NCBI GenBank assembly: GCA_954871525.1
Contig: OX940865.1
Coordinates: forward strand, 3,348,001-3,412,000
Direction of reading: 5' to 3'
Length of the DNA: 64,000 nucleotides
Origin: Parietaria judaica
Lineage: Eukaryota > Streptophyta > Magnoliopsida > Rosales > Urticaceae
Shown: positions 44,486-55,931 of the stretch, piece by piece
Numbering within the stretch: the first letter of the stretch is position 1
Layout: each line of letters opens with the position of its first letter
Translations under genes and position numbers: made by a program
The notes under the pieces: model-generated
What the model was told of the DNA's origin: nothing
Database searches by the model: none
The model's input: the letters and a program-made list of their open reading frames with translations, nothing else

Positions 44486-46380
44486 ACAACCAAGTCAAAA
44501 TTTAAAGTATTATCACCACCTACAAGAAAGTTACCGTAATGACTATAATCATTATTTAAATCAACTTTTTTTTTTCACCCGTAGTGGTGGTGGTGGACCG
44601 TCATAATTATTTAATGGTTGTGTTGATTAATGATGGAATTTTAGTAGCTATATTGATTCGTCACCGGAACCGGTTGACTTACACCCACTCCTACTTAACC
44701 AGCAAACCAAAAAGCTCTGCCACCCATCCGATTGTCGCCAGAATGTCGTCAGGGCCTTTGAGGCCGAGCGAAAGCCGAGCCAAATCGATTTTAGTATGGA
44801 TAACCCATTTGATAGAATTAGAATATATATATATATATATAGTTATAAGATAAATAAACTAAATAGTTAAATCAAATTCAGAGATAGATAAGTATTATTG
44901 AGTGTTGAGGATTAGAGAATTCAAGATGGGTAGAAAACTAGGAAGTGAATTGAAGTATTTATAAGAATAAATGTGAAGAAAAAAAAAATCAAGAAAGACA
45001 TGTAAATGGAAGATCCAACGATCATGATTATCTGGCCGTTGGACCACAAGTCAGATTTGACAAAATTTGAATTCAATAATGTTGTATTTGGATTTCCCGG
45101 ATCTAGCAATCTGGAATTTTGAAAATTTGATATTCAGGGTTGAACATTTTGTACGCGGTTTCAGGTTTCGTCCCGTTTCGGATAGTTTTTTTAAACCTGA
45201 GAAAATTAGTTTCATAACTGGGAACCAGGATGTCTACAACTGAGAACCGAAACTAGGACGACACTTTAAATTTTTGTATTTTCCCTTAGTGTTTGTGTCT
45301 TAATAATATCTTGGATTATATTTTCATGTTTTAGATATGGTATTGGATTTTCGTAGTTTGGACTTGTCATTTTGTCCCAATTTTTTTCATAGTTCCGATC
45401 CCCGATTTGAAGAAATGAGATATAAATGGGCGTTTCGTACAATTTCCATTTTTTTTTTCCATATCTATTACTGGGGAACAAATTATTATCCCAATTTTTC
45501 CGAATCAGGAACAAAAAAAAGTGTTAAATTCCTGATTCTCAGTTCCAATGTCACCCGTATTAGTCAATGAAAGAATTGGCTAAAAGACCTTTTTAGAGAT
45601 GTCGTTTCGCTCGATACCCTCGTTATAACATTTTGTTTTTTTACATTTTTTTTCTCTAACAAATACAAACTGCGAGTTACCATTTATTTTTTACCCAGTA
45701 ATTTGCGAAATTACTAATTTGCCCTTTGGTAGTTGAGCGGTTTATTTATTACCTTTTCTTTTAGGATTTTTTTCAAACATATTCTCGCTTATTCTCTGTG
45801 ATTACTTCACTTCGATGCTCTATATTCGCAAGATCCTATCTTCTGACTCCGAACGTTTTTTTCTTCTCCATCGTACTCCTCGTTCTTCTGCTATATTCAT
45901 TTTGGTTCGCGAACGACTTCGAGCAACGAGGCTTTCTTCTCTTTGCTTTCCAGGCGAAGCACGATCCTTTCAGCTCCCGAGTTTCTCCGATCATCGTCTT
46001 CATCCACCCCAATGCCACATAAATGGAGGTAAATGTGTATTCATTGAGAAACATATGCTTTGCGAACTGTTTTGACTCATAATGATGTTAGGATTTACTT
46101 TTTTTACATGTAATATACTATACTGTGTGGTTTACGAAGAAGAACGGGTGTAGGGTTTGTTCTGTACCTATTACAGTAATACTGCTATCTATTTACGCTC
46201 CATTAACAGAATACGGCTAGCACTTCAGAGTTGGTCCGAATATACTACATTGCCGCTATGTTTTCTAGAATTGCCGCTAGCTGTCTATTTACACCCCGTT
46301 GTATATTAATGATAGCAGTTTACCGTTGCTCCCTATAGACATTTTACTGGTATGTATAATATGAACGTGGTTCGTGATCG
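44486..46380. other. spacer, nothing firmly recognised
   Basis: AT-rich with an (AT)n run at 44825-44842. Short frames at 45266-45570 and 45798-46075 lie in unremarkable sequence and carry no domain. From about 46190 the CCGCTA words that mark the Mutator-like region begin (GCCGCTATG, GCCGCTAGC). Confidence 0.5.
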
Positions 46381-46394
46381 TCCAATGACGGGGG

Positions 46395-47513
46395 AGCCCG
46401 AAACCAGCTTCGCCGCCACCGCCACCGGGGTTTGAAGAGGAGAATGACGACGAGATGGAAGTAGTGGAGAGTGACGTGGAGATGCAAGTGGAGAGTGAGA
46501 ATGGCGATGAGGATGGATGCGAGGCAGATGGAGGGTCTGAAGGTGAAGATGCTGAGCCTGGTGGTGGGTTAGATGTTGAGCCTGGCGTTGAAGATGCTGA
46601 GTCTGGCGATGACTCGGACTCAGATGGATATAAAACTTGTCACCCGGATTTATTGCCACTCTCACTAGCACCAAAGTACCTCGAATGCATGTTCACCCAT
46701 TGGTTGGATCGCGAAGCTTCCACGCCTGTCGTATGTGGTATCGGAACATACGACCGAGCCTTTTTTTTTTCCAGACGATCGTTGACCGTGATGGGTGGCG
46801 GGACGACATGGTAATAATTCTTCGATGACAATATTTCTATATTTATTTTATTTTTATTTGTTGTTACCAGTTCATTGGTATTAAATGCAGTTCATCAATG
46901 AGATCACTTACGGGCTCCGTAAGCGACTAGATACTTAGCCCGGGAGTATTCCCAATTCTGATGCAATCGCTATTGTCGATACTTCCTTCATGGCCCAACT
47001 GACTATCATTGCTGGGAAGATCTATAGCGGTGCACTGGAAAATCAGATTTTCGGTCTATAGATTGGGTATCAAGATACCAACCAAGGTTTTACGGCCGAG
47101 CATGGAAATACGTGGACAAGATGTACTTCTCGATCTATTTTGATGGTCAATGGATAGCATGCAGAGCCGATTTCAAAACAGCGTGGTTTAATCTCTTTGT
47201 TCCCAAGTCGAACTACGGTAGTGAAAATATGATGTCAATGATATTGCAGGATCTACAGCTGTACTTCCCTTGGATTTTGGAAGTGTCAAACTTAACTGCA
47301 TTACCCTACCGTGCACATCTCAAGAACCGGCATTGGACATGGAGGCGCACCTCAGGGCCAGATTGGACCCAGCCTGTCGACTCTGGAATATTTGCTATGA
47401 AGTTCATAGAACTAGACATGACCGGAAGCTCCCCTTTCTTGATGGTTGACCGTTTAGTACCTTCAGCCCGGTCCCGATACGCGATGGAAATGTTGACGAA
47501 TTGGTCGTTTTGA
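46395..47513 (+). pseudogene. Ulp1/C48-like gene with substituted catalytic residues
   Basis: It starts with a Pro-rich then strongly acidic segment (46415-46625). Next comes PLSLAPKYLECMFTHWL, then a frameshift in a T-run near 46765. A likely intron (GTAATA donor about 46810) leads to FINEITYGLRKRL. Stops follow at about 46936 and 47057, with another shift near 47080. The last part (47112-47513) has the C48 layout of plant transposon-associated Ulp1 proteins: WKYVDKMYFSIYF, GQWIACRADF, a PYRAHL stretch and QPVDSGIFAMKF. The positions usually held by catalytic His (HW) and Cys (DCG) are Gln and Ser. It is either a decayed protease or a non-catalytic derivative. Ulp1-like genes are known passengers of plant MULEs. 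Confidence 0.65.
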
Positions 47514-47699
47514 CTTAAGAACTAAGTCTATAAGCTCTGTAATATTTTGACTAGTTTTGTTACCTATTTTGTTTGGACCGTTGGACCAGTATGTGGTAAC
47601 TATACTTATTACTTTGGACGAGTATGTTCTCTATTCACCTTGTTTAATTATGATGTACGAGTATGTTTATGTTTTTTTATTCACTTGTTTTGCCAATGT

Positions 47700-48150
47700 G
47701 TATAACATATTTATCGATGCCCAAGGGCTATCGCTAGATTCATACTCAGATACTATAACCTTAAGTAAAATGATACAGCCTTGTTGATTCCTCTATTACC
47801 AAGTGTGCGTCTACCGCTATACATTCGAGATAATATAGTTTTTTTATTAACTTTAACCAAAAGTTAGTCAATCCCCAAAGGTTATCGCTAGGTTCATTCT
47901 CATATACTATAACCTCTACTAAAATGATACAGCTTTGGTGATACCGCTATTACCAAGTGTGTGTCTACTGCTATACATTCGAGATAATATAGTTTTTTAT
48001 TAACTTTAACCAAAAGTGTGTCAATCCCCAAGTGTTATCGCTAGGTTCATTCTCAGATACTATCTCCTCTAGTAAAATGATACAGCCTTGGTGATACCGC
48101 TATTACCAAGTGTGCGTCTACCGCTATACATTTGAGATAATATACTTAAA
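47700..48150. repeat. 154-bp tandem repeat, nearly three copies
   Basis: Units beginning TATCGCTAG(A/G)TTCAT start near 47729, 47883 and 48036. Each carries ATACTAT, AAAATGATACAGC, CTATTACCAAGTGTG and CCGCTATACAT(T)CGAG in order. It lies directly downstream of the Ulp1-like gene. Confidence 0.85.
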
Positions 48151-48408
48151 TTTAAACCATCAAGCAATAAACAGAAACTTCATATTACTTTTTTTTAACA
48201 ACCACTGTTCTACCGCTAACAAAAATATCTTTTACCGCTATTACAAAGCGTGATACATACGACATAACTATTACGACATAATTAGGTTACTGTTATACAA
48301 AGTTGTTGCGCTAATAAGGAAGAAACCTTATAACCGCTATACATAACTAATAGCAAGAAATATTAAAACCGCTATACATGCTATACATAACTAATATGCA
48401 CCAAATAA

Positions 48409-49261
48409 TCAAAATACAGAGACTAAGCTCTCCACGTAATCATGGGCGGGCTCAACGTACATGTCAGTCTCCGCGCCCCATACGTTTCTCCACCAGTATT
48501 CCATCGCCGGCCGTTCTACCGTCGGAAGCACGGTAGGAGTTTCCTCGAGACGAGGCACCTCGTCCCGGCAGTCGAAGAAAATAAATGATGATTTATTTTG
48601 CCCGGGGTGAATCATAACCACCCAATTAAGTACCCCGTCCACCGTTACCGCGTCCCGTGGCCAATGAAGCTCCTCTGGTAGTGTCAAGGACCCACAGTCT
48701 CTCCATGCAAGTCTTCTTTTGGAGAACACTTGTGCGCATACGGAAAGCGAATCCTTGGCTGCGCAAAGTCGGACGACCTTGTAGTCGTTGATAGTGACGT
48801 CATATGTGAAACCTAACACCCCAGTGTCATGAAAGACATATGAGTAGGGTGTTGGAACGGCAATTCATCTCACCTTGCCGAGTCACCGAATTCCAAAGCA
48901 CGAGTCTCGCCTCCATCGCCCTGAACGACAGGCATATAAAGCTGTTTCAGGAACCTAATATGTCAAAGTGTTCGTAATTTTCTGCATGAAGATACGACAC
49001 GTCGATGTCCGTCACCCTTTGGTCGGAGGGCAGCAATATTACCTGTTGGTAGTCCCGTTTGGAGGCGGCAATCAGGAGTGGGTCGTATCTGGTCGGCTGA
49101 CAAATTTGATGAGTGTTGATGAACGTCGAGTCCCCCCCTGATATACTTGCCAGCCAACGGTTTGAGACGCTATTTAATCCCATCAGAACTTTTTCCGCCA
49201 GTTTGGCTAGGATCTTGTGGAACACAAGGTCTTCGGGAAGTTCCTCCGACATGTATTCCAT
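48409..49261 (-). pseudogene. F-box protein gene fragment with FBA-like domain
   Basis: The minus-strand frame 49261-48947 begins with an F-box: SEELPEDLVFHKILAKLAEK then LNSVSNRWLASISG, followed by DSTFINTHQ. After a frame change near 48940 the frame 48860-48409 continues with GFTYDVTINDYKVVRL, VFSKRRLAWRDC and DGVLNWVV, the signature of an F-box-associated domain. Intact plant F-box/FBA proteins are around 350-400 residues, so the central part has been shortened or scrambled. It lies among CCGCTA repeats and transposon gene remnants. A captured host gene in a Mutator-like element is the simplest reading; a degraded resident gene is the alternative. Confidence 0.7.
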
Positions 49262-49814
49262 TGTAGTTTCTGATATTACAGTTTGAGACGCTGACCAATG
49301 TGCGGTTAGAAGTTAGAACCATCTTTTTAATAGACATCGACGGACACGTTCTTTCAAAAAACAAATCCAAACTGCACTTAATTAAAGCGGCTCTAGAGAT
49401 TTTCCATGACGTAATCATAACCGCTACAGATCTGATCCTGCCTTTTTGTTGTGACGGTTGAGTTGCTCGATGTCTCGGTAACTGCTACGAGGTATCTCCA
49501 TACCGCTACTTGCTCATGATCTCGCTAGTTTTTATACAGCTCTTACATGCCACATGTTTGTAAGACAACGGACACGTCATGTCAAATATAAATCACGCCA
49601 GTTGTTATAGTCTCGACTTGAGCATAATTAATAAAAAATATACAAACGTTTTAGATTTCAACTCCTATAATGATTATCATAATTGATTACTGCTACAGAA
49701 ATCAATCAATCACGTTTGAGTTGCTCGATGTCTCGGTAACTGCTACGAGCTCTGTCCATAAGTCTCTATATTTATTTCTCTTTTTCCCTGAGTAAGTCGT
49801 CACTACTATCCATA

Positions 49815-50742
49815 ATGAACCGAGAAAAATGGATTCTTCCACTCACCGATGAAGTGACAGTGAGTGATATTTCCCGTTTTTATGGCTTTGAAGGGGGCTA
49901 CTGAAGGCGATATTGCCCGACAAGTTTGATGATGAAGACCGGAAGGATGTTTTTCCCAACGAGGTTCATCGCAAGTACGACCATACCTACAAGCACGATG
50001 ATGGCCAAAATCACTCGGTATGGAGCCGCGAACACTTGGAGGCTGGGGTGACGTTCCCCCTGGCACCGGATTATATGGAAATTTTGAAGGTTAATAGTCT
50101 GGCCCCATTCAAACTTGTCCCAGAGGGCTATCAGATTATTGCGGCGCTGTATGTCCTCGCATACCAAGTCAAGTTGCGGCGTCCAACAGAGAACAATTTT
50201 CTGAGTCTGTTTGGATTGAAGGAACTTGGAGGCGGCTTCTACACACTCACAGAGAGGCTCTGGCTTTGCCATATGGGGCTCGTGCTGTACAGCGAAGCCA
50301 ACGCACTTAGCCGAGTATCGAGTCGGTACTTTTTCGTGGCGGGAGTGGAGGAGTTGCAGGATCATACTGCCACTCTGACGTAGACCTTTGCATCCTTCAG
50401 TTGTCTAGAGAAATACATGAAATATGCCACCTTTATCGCTAGGCTCTCTCCCAATCAGCGCATCTTAGGCAAGTTGACAAGCTACCGCAATTTGCTGGAT
50501 GTAGGCCTTTTCTCTGAATGGGCTCGCATGGGGCCCTTCCCTCCCAGAGCCGACCAGAACTCCGGGTTGTGGATGGGCTGGGGAAACGTCGATCCCGATA
50601 GTCCTCTTCTTTTGGACGTTGGCCCGGGGATGCCGTACCTGTCGCCCCTGGTCCGTACGAGCGAGAGCAGTCGTCCCTACGCGGTGTCTGTCTAGAAGGC
50701 TCTCCGTCGCGAGAAGGAGCTGGCAGAAGTTTACGATTCATT
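49815..50742 (+). pseudogene. gypsy-type Transposase_28-like gene fragment
   Basis: It starts at ATG 49815 (MNREKWILPLTDE), shifts frame near 49895 and runs open from 49913 to the TAG at 50381-50383. It includes SREHLEAGVTFPLAPDY, a KLVPEGYQIIAALYVLAY stretch and FGLKELGGGFYTLTER. The layout recalls the globular domain of the antisense gene at 5279-5866 (ESGGLRFPIP then LSPNSFRILTALLV), although direct identity is low. A later frame (50417-50695) continues with LEKYMKYA and ARLSPNQRILGKL before stops. Likely a decayed transposon-encoded protein of that broad family. Confidence 0.5.
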
Positions 50743-50749
50743 TGTATAG

Positions 50750-51590
50750 AAGTGGGAAGAGAATAAAAGTGGGAAGGTCTAGGTTTCCATCAGTTTTCTT
50801 CATTCCATCGTTAGTGTGCGTAAATAAGTTTCCGGTAACAACTAATGCTAAGTGAGATGGATCATGGGCGGATAATGAGAATGACAAAAGAACTAGCAAG
50901 TTTGTTGGGTCATAAAACAAGTCTCCTTCACTCGTACACATATGTGAAGCAATTCATATTTCCCTCGATTAACTCGTGCTTATTTCAACTTAAAAAGGTA
51001 TTACACTAGTAAATATGATTAGATAACCTTAATTTTACTATCAAAACCACTTGCCGCTAATTGATTGTCTTAGCTGCCGCTAGACACTCCTAGCTACCGC
51101 TACGGGTTACGAAGTAGCAATTTTTTATTTGACTTAAAATTTCAAGATTCAGATGGTTTGGAAGAGATAGCTCTTAATTCGATTTAATTATTATTTTAAA
51201 TCGAAAGACTTTACTTCTCTAAAACATAAACGCCTGGGGGGATTTGGACGAGTAATTAATACGACCTGCATGCAATAAAGACACATAATATGTTTGGTCA
51301 CCCACAAATTCGAGTACTTTCAGTGATCATAGTCTACCGCTACGTATTCTCATTGCGGTGGTTTCTAAACACCTACCGCTTACATAGCAGGAAGAGAATA
51401 GAAGCGGGAAGGTTTGAGTTTCTATCAGTTTGTTTCATTTTACCGTTAGTGTGCGTAAATAAGTTTGTTGGATTATTAAACAAGTCTCCTTCATTCATAC
51501 ACAAATGTGAAACAATGCATATTTAACTCGATTAACCAGTTCTTATTTCAACTTAAAAAGGTATTACACTAGTAAATATGACTTAAAAGA
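50750..51590. repeat. duplicated block, two copies about 590-640 bp apart
   Basis: The stretch 50752-51020 (AGTGGGAAGAGAATAAAAG ... GGTATTACACTAGTAAATATG) recurs at 51385-51590 with small deletions. The shared words GTTAGTGTGCGTAAATAAG and TTATTTCAACTTAAAAAGG are collinear. CCGCTA motifs lie between the copies. Confidence 0.75.
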
Positions 51591-51713
51591 GTTTGTCGTA
51601 CAAGATAACTCTCCGAGGAGAACTAAAAGTAGACACTCATAGAACTTTCACTATTCTATACAAAGTAGCGGTTTTGAAAAAGGTAATACACAAATAAATA
51701 GGTAATACTCGTA

Positions 51714-52022
51714 TTATCCGGTAATACAACACACATGTATTTGAGTCAACAAAAGATTAATCTTCCACAAGAACTTGCAGCTTCCTCTTCTTGCCGCTAT
51801 GATCCCCGTCAGGTAATTGCGAATTTCTTGTTTCATTTTGACCCTATATCTTCCACAAGAATCGGGCATGTATTCAAAACCCAAATCCAGGAAGGAACGT
51901 AGCAAAGCTACAAGAAAATGTTTCACATCCTTGTAAATATTGTATGAATGCACAGCGGCATAAAAGATTACTGACGAGCAGCTGATGAACCTTTGGGCGG
52001 TGCATTCATACAATATTATCAT
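51714..52022 (-). other. possible small gene or gene fragment with TATA box
   Basis: On the minus strand a TATATAAAG (about 52075-52083) lies about 55 bp before a leader and an ATG at 52020-52022. The 102-codon frame has no recognised domain. A neighbouring frame ends with a basic NLS-like GKKRKLQVLVED and a stop, suggesting a coding end broken by a frameshift. Little more can be said. Confidence 0.3.
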
Positions 52023-52248
52023 AGAGAGAGAACGCTAGGATATAATTATGTTGTTTAGGGTTAGGGATTGTTCTTTATATAGACGCTTGGGGGAAGAGTG
52101 GTTGTTTAAACATGTTTGGGGGGAGAACGAGTATTTAATACGAAATGCGTGCAATAAAGGCACATGGGAAAATTACTCAAACACCAACCACTTATCCGAG
52201 AACATTTGAACCACAGCAATTACCGATACGATTTTGTATGATATATCG

Positions 52249-54928
52249 TGTTGGGAAAACTATTAATGTCCCCTTCGTCATATCTCGGAATGGGCCCTCG
52301 ATCCATCGCGGTAACCTTTAAAAAATTGTTTTACACGGAAAGGCCCATTTTACACTTTCCAAAGTTACTTCCTTTTTCTAGAATGAGCACAAATATAACG
52401 GAGATTCGATCGGTTAATTAATCAGTTATTTATTCAAACACTTAATTATTAATTCTAGCCAAGGAAATAAATAAAAGCAATAAAATGGTTTTGCATTTAT
52501 TTACCCAATGCATAAGGTCGTACCTAATTCTCACGATGACTTCCACTACGCTTTGTGAATTTGGGAAGAGCTTCCGCCGAACTTTGAGAATGCACCTAGG
52601 GAGGTTGAGCAGAGCTTCTGCACGACTTCTGAGCCGACAATGAAACTCCCAAAGCCTTCCGGGATATTCTCTTCAACTTCCTCGTACACAAAGTGTGGGT
52701 TTTGTTTGATAGAACTTTATTGCTTCCAGACTAGCCGAATTTCTAGAGAGAGATAGACACATAATTCGAGAGCTTCTTTGAGAGAGAGAACTCGAGTTTT
52801 TCATGTGAGAGTGTTATTGGAATGTGATGCCTATGCCTTGTATTTATAGTAAAAGGCATGCACACATAACTTCCAATTGTAGATAAATCAATCAACCCTA
52901 ATTAGTGTTAATTATAAATCAATCAAGAAGCAATTCCAACCTTCCCATTTAGATAGAAGTTCGAAATTATGATGATTAAAATACCTAAGATTTAATTTCA
53001 TATGATTTAAATATGTATCATGAAAATCAAATGTTACCCACATTAGGTGAAATTCGATTTCATCATATTTTAATCAAGGGAATACATTTTCTTCAATTAA
53101 AATAAAGACCAAGAAATCCAATCTCATTCCAAGAATAGGTTTATGCAATTTCTATCATTATTTTTAATCAAGAATTAATTCCAATTAAATCAAATTAGGT
53201 GACTCATGATTTATCAATCTTTTCCTTTATTTATAAATCACCTATCAATTAAATAATATTATGAATCAATCAATATTAACTTAAGCAATATAAATTTTTA
53301 TTTAAAACTTTCAAATCAAGTTCTTATGATTCATGCACATGATACAATTCTTATTTATTCAATTTAGATTAATACCATATTCAAATATGATTATTTAGTA
53401 TCTTGAATTACCATAACATATAAAACTCGATTTCTATCATGCTTGAAATCGCCAACTCTTGCTTGGTAACCAAGTTTGGTAATTTCCATGATTCAAAATC
53501 TTACCTTGTATGTTTATCATGATAATTAACATGATTAATCTTTTATTAAAATATGATAAGGGAAATACCTAGTGGGCCTATCCACCAAAGCTTGATCGAA
53601 TTTCCTCTCTTACTATCAACTAAGATTAAACCCAATTGACCTGGCCCATTAATTTTATCTTTACGTAATTCTCATGAATTAACATAACATCTTGTTATGA
53701 TCTATAATTCATATCTTTTTATTCATAGCTTTTACACATAAAATCATAGAATAAAAAACGCTTAGAATTAAATTTAGTACAACATTGATGTTGACAATTT
53801 ATTCCAGATTTGACTTTTCCAATTAGCTATTTCTTGGGCAAACTTTAGGTGCTTTTGCCGTAACTTTTTGAAACTTTCCAAAACTTGACACAAGCTTCAG
53901 TTTCAATAGTTCTATTATAAATTAGAGTAACAAAAATTCGAATTGTACGATTAGTCATATACAGAGCTATCCTGCGGACCACGGACCCACATCACTTAAG
54001 CTCCAACAGATTAATCGTTAACCCCGGTGTTACTCCGCTAAAAACCCAAACTTGTACTCTTTAGTGATGCGAATAATATATTCCTTTTATCTTAAGGTGT
54101 CCAGTGTATAATCAAATTTCAGTGATTAATCTTTCACTTGATGATTCACACTTGAGCATACATTTTACCATTTAGCCCCTCGGTGCTTTTATTCATGGTA
54201 TTGTAGATGTCTAGACGACTCACTTACGATTTTAAGACATAAGCTGCACATGAGTCCCGTACTACCTCTCACGACCGACAATTCCGGTAATCATCTTAAC
54301 TTAGTAAAAAGCTATATGATATCCATATCTGTGATCGAGCTACCATTCCTTGTCGACTATCATGTTCCCAATATAACGGCTTTGGGAATAGCGTTATGTT
54401 GTGTTCTTTAACTAGAAAATCAAAGAACAATCAAGGTAACATTCAGGGTTCAAGATCACTTCACGATTTGGATTAATTGTCATTTGATCATATTTTACGA
54501 CTTAGTTAAAAGTTGTCAGTAACGGTCTTAGTTGAGCAACTCTCAGAACTTAGTCAAGTCCTATCCAGTACAAAGACACTTCGTACTTAATGCACATAAT
54601 GAGTATGACACACATATCTATCCAGAATAGGATTTTCTCCATTTAGTCGCATTAATGACTTTATCAATTAAGAGGCCCCCACCTGCTTAAGTAAGTCACG
54701 GATACATTTAAGTTCATTTATTGCATCTATCAATTCTTCCTCACATTGACTCCGGTGTGATGGATAGATTACAATTGCATTCCATTATGAACTATGGATA
54801 TACATTCGATTATACATAAAGAACTATAAAAAAAGATTATCATAATAAGTGCCTTCTTTATTAAGAGTGATGTCATAAAATTTCACAATGGGTAAATAAA
54901 ACATTGTTTAAGGGCAATATGCCTAACA
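52249..54928 (-). repeat. 2,680-bp solo LTR with exact 5-bp TSD
   Basis: The ends TGTTGGGAAAACTATTAATG and GGGCAATATGCCTAACA give TG...CA. TATCG is duplicated exactly (52244-52248 and 54929-54933). On the minus strand it is collinear with 59326-61933 over several long blocks, e.g. GAGTCAATGTGAGGAAGAATT and the GTCGGTCGTGAGA region. That fixes its orientation and family. The frames inside carry no domain. It interrupts the decayed Mutator-like region. Confidence 0.93.
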
Positions 54929-54933
54929 TATCG

Positions 54934-55930
54934 TACCTCTATATATGTCGTAATAGCGGTTTTTAGTTTTCTTCGACCATTTCTTATTAAATGAACACTT
55001 AGCGTTCAGTCAATTTTTTAATCAGCACATGTATAATTTATGCTCTCCGCCGCTACAAAATATAGTACTCCCACTAGGCATTTATCTATACAAGTAGCGG
55101 TAAAACAAGTATTTAAACAAATATTAAAGCACACGGGAAAGTCAAACCGTCAAACCATAATTTAATACCAATCGGGGAAGACGAATTAGTAACTAATACC
55201 ACCAAATTAATAATACATGTCGTGAATAAAGACGAACCACCAACTTATTAGAACCACCTAGTTACAATAAACGCGACAAACATGTGTCAAATTATACAGT
55301 TCTAATACCCGAATAATTTGGCCATTCACAAGCATTTTCTACAGTATGGCAGAGAGAACGCTTGGTCTCTTGGGATCGAATCTGTCTTCGGAAGTATTCT
55401 CACGCTTCTTTTCAATACTCTCACGCTTCTTTTCAGTATTCTCATGCGATCCTTTTTTTTTTTTTTGCAGATTATTGTGGAGATTTCTTTAGGATTAAAG
55501 CTTGCAATGAATACCATTATACGTTTTTGCAGTCTGCTTCCTTCTTAAACCATTCAGGATAAGTTTAGAACTTCGGCACTTACCATGGTCCAAATTTCTA
55601 TAGCTCTATCAATACAAATTACCTTACCTCTATATAACTATTATCATACCGTTATTCTAGGAATCCTTAGTTTATATATAAAAAAAAAAAGGAAGATGAA
55701 GTTCACATATTTTTGTAGTTCAATAAATTAACTTAATGCATAGTCATGGTTCATACAAACAAATAGGGAGTTCACATAATACACGTTGAAGCATAATGCT
55801 CGTCGCACAACTATTTTCTACAGAACCTCGTATACTTCCTTCCGCTATTCCCAAATGATAGGAATCTTCTTATCCTCTTTTGTCCTTTTTTGCAGGGTTG
55901 TACATTCGGCGGTCTAATCTTCTCCAAAGA
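54934..55930. other. spacer of the Mutator-like region
   Basis: Holds scattered CCGCTA/TAGCGG words (54953, 55050, 55095) and a 21-22 bp tandem repeat (TATTCTCACGCTTCTTTTCA, about 55392-55450, three units). No gene is supported. Confidence 0.6.
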
Positions 55931-55931
55931 C

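Noticed and set aside
47070..47095. CCAAGGTTTTACGG as another CAAGG hAT terminus
   Set aside because: It matches only nine bases, lies within the Ulp1-like coding sequence, and has no partner end or 8-bp duplication.
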